Assembly (NCBI GenBank): GCA_022511485.1
Contig: JAFLUJ010000345.1
Location: 1 to 10,854, forward strand
Source of the DNA: Oscillospiraceae bacterium
GTDB taxonomy: Bacteria; Bacillota; Clostridia; Oscillospirales; Ruminococcaceae
Length of the DNA stretch: 10,854 nt
Direction of reading: 5' to 3'
In this document: positions 8,143 to 10,854 of the stretch, piece by piece
How the letters are laid out: the number at the start of each line of letters is the position of its first letter
Position numbering within the stretch: the first letter of the stretch is position 1
Made by a program: the position numbers and the translations under genes
The notes under the pieces: model-generated
What the model saw: the letters and a program-made list of their open reading frames with translations, nothing else
Databases searched by the model: none
What the model was told of the DNA's origin: nothing

Positions 8143-8232
8143 TTACCTCCGGGTGTTAAAGATAGGACTTATTCTGCTTATCCAAGTATACCATATTTCC
8201 TCATATTTTTCAAGCGGGGCAAGGACGCCCAT
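8143..8232 (-). CDS. Possible 29-codon small ORF upstream of mpg
   Basis: An ATG at 8232-8230 opens a 29-codon frame (M-G-V-L-A-P-L-E-K-Y-E-E-I-W-Y then W-I-S-R and on to N-T-R-R). Its TAA at 8145-8143 directly follows the mpg GGAGG, two bases before the mpg ATG. GGAGGAGG (8251-8244) lies 11 bases upstream, a slightly long spacing. The ATG is inside one arm of the inverted repeat and the GGAGGAGG is in its loop. The mpg promoter lies within the ORF, so it could only be expressed by transcription coming through from spoIID. The stop position would suit coupling to mpg. It may equally be a chance frame. Confidence 0.2.
   Translation of the reverse strand: MGVLAPLEKYEEIWYTWISRISPIFNTRR
8185..8213 (-). 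promoter_or_regulatory. Promoter of the mpg-addB-addA operon
   Basis: On the minus strand TTGAAA (8213-8208) and TATACT (8190-8185) are separated by exactly 17 bases. Each differs from consensus by one base. The predicted start is near 8178, giving a leader of about 38 bases with GGAGG before the mpg ATG. The -35 box begins ten bases beyond the outer end of the inverted repeat at 8223-8299. No operator for a damage regulator such as LexA was recognised. Confidence 0.8.
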
Positions 8233-8299
8233 GCGGGCTTTTTCCTCCTCCGCAGTAAAATTTACCGGTATCGGGAAGAGTCTGCCTGCATGGGCGTCC
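8223..8299. repeat. 16-bp inverted repeat with 45-base loop between spoIID and mpg
   Basis: The arms GGACGCCCATGCGGGC (8223-8238) and GCCTGCATGGGCGTCC (8284-8299) pair along their full length; the only imperfection is a G-U wobble at 8235/8287 in plus-strand RNA. In minus-strand RNA that position is an A-C mismatch. The loop contains a TACCGGTA palindrome (8263-8270) and a pyrimidine run. The element starts 11 bases after the spoIID stop and ends ten bases before the mpg -35 box. It is not a classical intrinsic terminator, because no U-tract follows the stem on the minus strand. It could be an mRNA-stabilising or attenuating hairpin at the 3' end of spoIID mRNA, or a copy of a dispersed palindromic (REP-like) element. 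Confidence 0.75.
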
Positions 8300-8310
8300 C
8301 CATAAATTAT

Positions 8311-9360
8311 TTAATTTTCGTATTCTTTTATCTCCACTCCTTTATAATAGTGCAGAAGTATCTCTTCAAAGTCAGAGCCGTTTTCCGCCATTGCATTTGC
8401 GCCGTACTGGCTCATCCCCACGCCATGACCGTATCCCTTGGTGGAGATACAGAATTGCCTGGAGCCTGCATTGCAGCTGACGGTAAAATTTGCCGACCGC
8501 AGAGAAAACAGACTGCGGAACTCCGTGCCTTTAAGCGTTACCGTTCCCACTGTCATTTCCGTGACTGTTCCGGAGGGACTTGTCTCATTTATCGTTACCC
8601 ACTCATCTGCGGGAGCGGAAAGATCCGCCTCCGGATACACCTTTTTGATAATAGAGCGGAACTCCTTTGCGGTAAATATCTTCTCATCCGGATATGATGG
8701 AGCGTCCATATCTGCGCTGCTGTCCGCGGGAACAAGGTAGTCCACAGGACTTCCCCAGATCACCTCTGCGCTTTCGGTCATGCCTCCGGAAATAGCGTGG
8801 AATGCTGCTACTATTGGTTCTTCGTCATAGTAAAGGACAAGCTTGTCCGTAGCATCGACAGCATCAGCAGCCTTCTGAAAGTAGGTATCATATCCGCTGC
8901 CGTAGAACTCCTTTGCCTGTGCGGTGGTGAAATACGCCTGATATTTCGTGCTGTCATTGGAAATATCCGCTCCCATAAGCTCCGGATCAGGAGAGATACG
9001 CTGCTTCTCCCTCTGTCGGACAGCATATGTACGGGCGGCAACAGCCTGTGCTTTCAGAGCTTCCGGATGATATGTAGCAGGCATCTCCGCAAGGATTGCT
9101 CCTATTACGTAATCCTGCATAGGTATATCAAGGACTTGTCCGCTTGTAAAATCCAATACTTTAAGTATATCTTCCTCTGTAATTTCCTGTTCGTATTTTA
9201 TGGGCGTCACTTCCGGGACGGTAGTCTCACTTGCAGTTTCAGTCTGCATGGTATCTTCAGAGTATGTCTCCTGTATATCCTTGGAAACAAAAACAGCCGG
9301 TGCAGGGATAATCATAAGCAGCGCTGCAAATATCACTGCGATCTTTAACAATTCTTTCAT
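8311..9360 (-). CDS. spoIID: Stage II sporulation protein D (SpoIID), lytic transglycosylase
   Basis: SpoIID cleaves peptidoglycan glycan strands and, with SpoIIM and SpoIIP, drives engulfment of the forespore in endospore formers. The 349-residue protein has an N-terminal membrane anchor or signal (about 5-24) and a Thr/Glu-rich linker to about residue 60. The SpoIID domain carries Y-V-I-G-A-I-L-A-E-M-P-A with the presumed catalytic Glu92, then K-A-Q-A-V-A-A-R-T-Y-A (103-113), H-A-I-S-G-G-M-T-E-S (from His188) and the hallmark G-Y-G-H-G-V-G-M-S-Q-Y-G-A (309-321). Two cysteines, C296 and C304, lie just before this last motif and could form a disulfide or bind metal (inference). AAAGGA (9374-9369) lies eight bases before the ATG. 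No clear sigma-A or sigma-E promoter was found upstream. Some family members serve vegetative wall remodelling, so a sporulation role is likely rather than shown. No spoIIM or spoIIP neighbour is in the window. Confidence 0.93.
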   Translation of the reverse strand: MKELLKIAVIFAALLMIIPAPAVFVSKDIQETYSEDTMQTETASETTVPEVTPIKYEQEITEEDILKVLDFTSGQVLDIPMQDYVIGAILAEMPATYHPEALKAQAVAARTYAVRQREKQRISPDPELMGADISNDSTKYQAYFTTAQAKEFYGSGYDTYFQKAADAVDATDKLVLYYDEEPIVAAFHAISGGMTESAEVIWGSPVDYLVPADSSADMDAPSYPDEKIFTAKEFRSIIKKVYPEADLSAPADEWVTINETSPSGTVTEMTVGTVTLKGTEFRSLFSLRSANFTVSCNAGSRQFCISTKGYGHGVGMSQYGANAMAENGSDFEEILLHYYKGVEIKEYEN

Positions 9361-9399
9361 AATATAAGTCCTTTCTTTTTCAGTATGTAATAAAAACCC

Positions 9400-9428
9400 T
9401 TGACAATGAGAAGATAATGTTGTAAAAT
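9400..9428 (+). promoter_or_regulatory. Promoter for citrate synthase
   Basis: TTGACA (9400-9405) is a perfect -35 box, followed after 17 bases by TAAAAT (9423-9428), one base from the -10 consensus. The predicted start near 9435 leaves a leader of about 95 bases before the TTG start codon at 9529. The region just upstream is A-rich (AAAAACCC). The promoter lies in the leader or promoter region of the divergent spoIID gene, so the two may influence one another. Confidence 0.75.
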
Positions 9429-9471
9429 ATATAATGTATCATTCTGTGATAATACTATTTCGACTTTGTCT

Positions 9472-9490
9472 ATTGATAAATTGATAAATT
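9472..9490 (+). repeat. Tandem octamer in the citrate synthase leader
   Basis: ATTGATAA occurs twice without a gap (9472-9479 and 9480-9487), followed by a partial third copy, ATT (9488-9490). It lies about 40 bases after the predicted transcription start and about 25 bases before the ribosome binding site. It could be a tandem binding site for a regulator of citrate synthase, or simple AT-rich slippage. Confidence 0.4.
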
Positions 9491-9513
9491 AGGGATTAGT
9501 ATAATAATAGAAT

Positions 9514-9531
9514 AAAGGAGGGCATTTTTTG
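9514..9531 (+). promoter_or_regulatory. Ribosome binding site fixing a TTG start
   Basis: AAAGGAGGG (9514-9522) is a near-perfect Shine-Dalgarno sequence, six bases before TTG (9529-9531). An in-frame TAG at 9508-9510 closes the frame upstream, and no in-frame ATG or GTG exists between that stop and the conserved part of the protein. TTG is therefore the best-supported start codon. Confidence 0.85.
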
Positions 9532-10854
9532 GGCAATACTGATTATAACAACCCCGCTTTTAAAAGTTTATGCGAAGAATTTGAAAAAAATAACAAAATT
9601 GCTCCCGAGCTCTATGAAAAATATCATGTCAAACGCGGTCTGCGAAACAGCGACGGCAGCGGCGTAGTGGCAGGTATAACTAATATATGTAACGTACACG
9701 GCTATATCGTCAACGAGGGCGAGCGCGAACCCGTCGAAGGCGAGCTGATATACCGTGGCTACAGTATAAACGATATTGTGGCAAATACCACAGGAAAAGG
9801 ACGCTTCGGATTTGAGGAGACCGTTTACCTGCTTCTGTTCGGACAGCTCCCCACAAGGTCGCAGCTGGAAAGCTTCAATGGGATACTGACTGATCTCAGG
9901 GAGCTTCCCGCAGGTTTTTCTGAGGATATGATATTTAAAGCGCCTTCAAGGAATATAATGAATAAGATGGCTCGTTCCGTTCTGGCTCTGTATTCCTACG
10001 ACGATGATCCGGAGGATCCAAGTCTCGAAAAGGAGCTTCTCAGGGCAGTTTCGATAATAGCAAGGCTTCCGTCAGCTATGGTGGACGCATACCAGATAAA
10101 ACGGAGAGTGTACGACCACGAAAGTCTTTATATGCACCCCCTCAATCCCAACGAGTGTACAGCAGAAAGCATCCTGTCAACATTAAGACCGGACAGAGTG
10201 TACACCGAGGAGGAAGCAAGGCTTCTTGACCTTATGCTGATACTCCATGCCGAGCACGGAGGAGGAAACAACTCCACCTTTACCTGCCGCACTCTTACAT
10301 CTTCGGGAACGGATTCCTATTCCGCATATGCAGGAGCAATAGGCTCGCTGAAAGGACACCGTCACGGCGGAGCAAACTTCAAGGTAATGAACCAGCTCGA
10401 TGAGTTAAAGGAAAATATTTCGGACTGGAAGAATGACGGTCAGGTGGCTGATTACCTTGCAAAGGTGATAAAAGGAGAAGCAGGAGACGGAAAAGGACTT
10501 ATCTACGGAATGGGACACGCGATCTACACGCTGTCCGACCCGAGAGCGGTCATATTAAAGGAAAACGCTGTCAGACTTGCTAAAGACACTGAATTTGAGG
10601 CTGAATTTGAGCTTCTGGAGGCAGTCGAACGGCTTACCCCGGAGGTCTTTGCAAAGGTCAAGGGCAGCTCCAAGGTAATGTGCGCAAACGTTGACCTGTA
10701 TTCGGGACTGGTATACAGAATGTTAAAGATCCCTGTGGAGCTTAACACACCGCTGTTTGCAGTATCCCGCATAGCAGGCTGGTCCGCACACAGGATAGAG
10801 GAGCTTCTCACCGGCAAGCGGATAATCCGTCCTGCGTATAAAGCAATGGCAAAA
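9529..10854 (+). CDS. gltA: Citrate synthase (3' end cut by window edge)
   Basis: Citrate synthase condenses oxaloacetate and acetyl-CoA to citrate. In anaerobic Clostridia it usually feeds an incomplete TCA route toward 2-oxoglutarate and glutamate. The 442 codons present run from the TTG at 9529 to the right edge. The catalytic triad is visible: His243 in L-H-A-E-H-G-G-G-N-N-S-T, His279 in L-K-G-H-R-H-G-G-A-N, and Asp337 in L-S-D-P-R-A. Other conserved parts are G-E-L-I-Y-R-G-Y near the N-terminus, Y-G-M-G-H-A-I-Y, and V-S-R-I-A-G-W-S-A-H near the end. The length suggests only a short C-terminal tail is missing. It is divergent from spoIID and has its own promoter. A 2-methylcitrate synthase activity cannot be excluded by sequence alone. 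Confidence 0.96.
   Translation, partial: MGNTDYNNPAFKSLCEEFEKNNKIAPELYEKYHVKRGLRNSDGSGVVAGITNICNVHGYIVNEGEREPVEGELIYRGYSINDIVANTTGKGRFGFEETVYLLLFGQLPTRSQLESFNGILTDLRELPAGFSEDMIFKAPSRNIMNKMARSVLALYSYDDDPEDPSLEKELLRAVSIIARLPSAMVDAYQIKRRVYDHESLYMHPLNPNECTAESILSTLRPDRVYTEEEARLLDLMLILHAEHGGGNNSTFTCRTLTSSGTDSYSAYAGAIGSLKGHRHGGANFKVMNQLDELKENISDWKNDGQVADYLAKVIKGEAGDGKGLIYGMGHAIYTLSDPRAVILKENAVRLAKDTEFEAEFELLEAVERLTPEVFAKVKGSSKVMCANVDLYSGLVYRMLKIPVELNTPLFAVSRIAGWSAHRIEELLTGKRIIRPAYKAMAK

Noticed and set aside
9433..9440. GATACATT on the minus strand, resembling a sigma-E -10 element before spoIID
   Set aside because: No acceptable -35 element lies at the right distance, so a sporulation promoter is not supported.
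9500..9505. Second TATAAT upstream of citrate synthase
   Set aside because: The nearest TTGATA boxes give spacers of 13 or 21 bases, and transcription would begin on top of the ribosome binding site.

Overview
The window reads as chromosomal DNA of a Ruminococcus-like member of the Clostridia (Oscillospiraceae). This is inferred from four things: an AddAB-type (not RecBCD) recombination nuclease, a SpoIID homologue, strong AGGAGG-type ribosome binding sites, and sigma-A-like TTGACA/TATAAT promoters with 17-bp spacers. The genus is inference from general impression only; no database search was possible. No tRNA, rRNA, CRISPR array or insertion sequence was seen, and no stretch longer than about 170 bases lacks a gene.

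Layout, left to right. (1) 1-91, minus strand: the first 30 codons of an unrecognised gene that runs off the left edge, preceded by a textbook promoter (132-160) and a small hairpin just before its start codon. (2) 179-604, minus: a 141-residue protein with one membrane segment and an excisionase/MerR-like helix-turn-helix. (3) 666-8140, minus: a compact repair operon in transcription order mpg, addB, addA. It encodes an alkyladenine DNA glycosylase and the two subunits of the AddAB helicase-nuclease. The genes overlap by 8 and 17 bases, and the operon starts from a clear promoter at 8185-8213. The 141-residue gene lies 61 bases after addA with no visible terminator or promoter between, so it may be the last gene of this operon. 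(4) 8141-8310: an intergenic region with a 16-bp, 45-nt-loop inverted repeat and a possible 29-codon ORF whose stop sits in the mpg ribosome binding site. (5) 8311-9360, minus: spoIID, a cell-wall lytic transglycosylase of engulfment. (6) 9361-9528: the divergent spoIID/citrate synthase region, with a good plus-strand promoter and a tandem octamer. (7) 9529-10854, plus: citrate synthase with a TTG start, cut by the right edge a few residues before its end.

How the genes work together: Mpg removes alkylated purines and leaves abasic sites that can become strand breaks. AddAB resects double-strand ends for RecA-mediated repair. Tight overlap suggests coupled translation of these repair proteins. 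SpoIID and citrate synthase are functionally separate neighbours. I found no convincing new multi-gene system. The most interesting items are the membrane-anchored HTH protein after addA and the structured intergenic element between spoIID and mpg.
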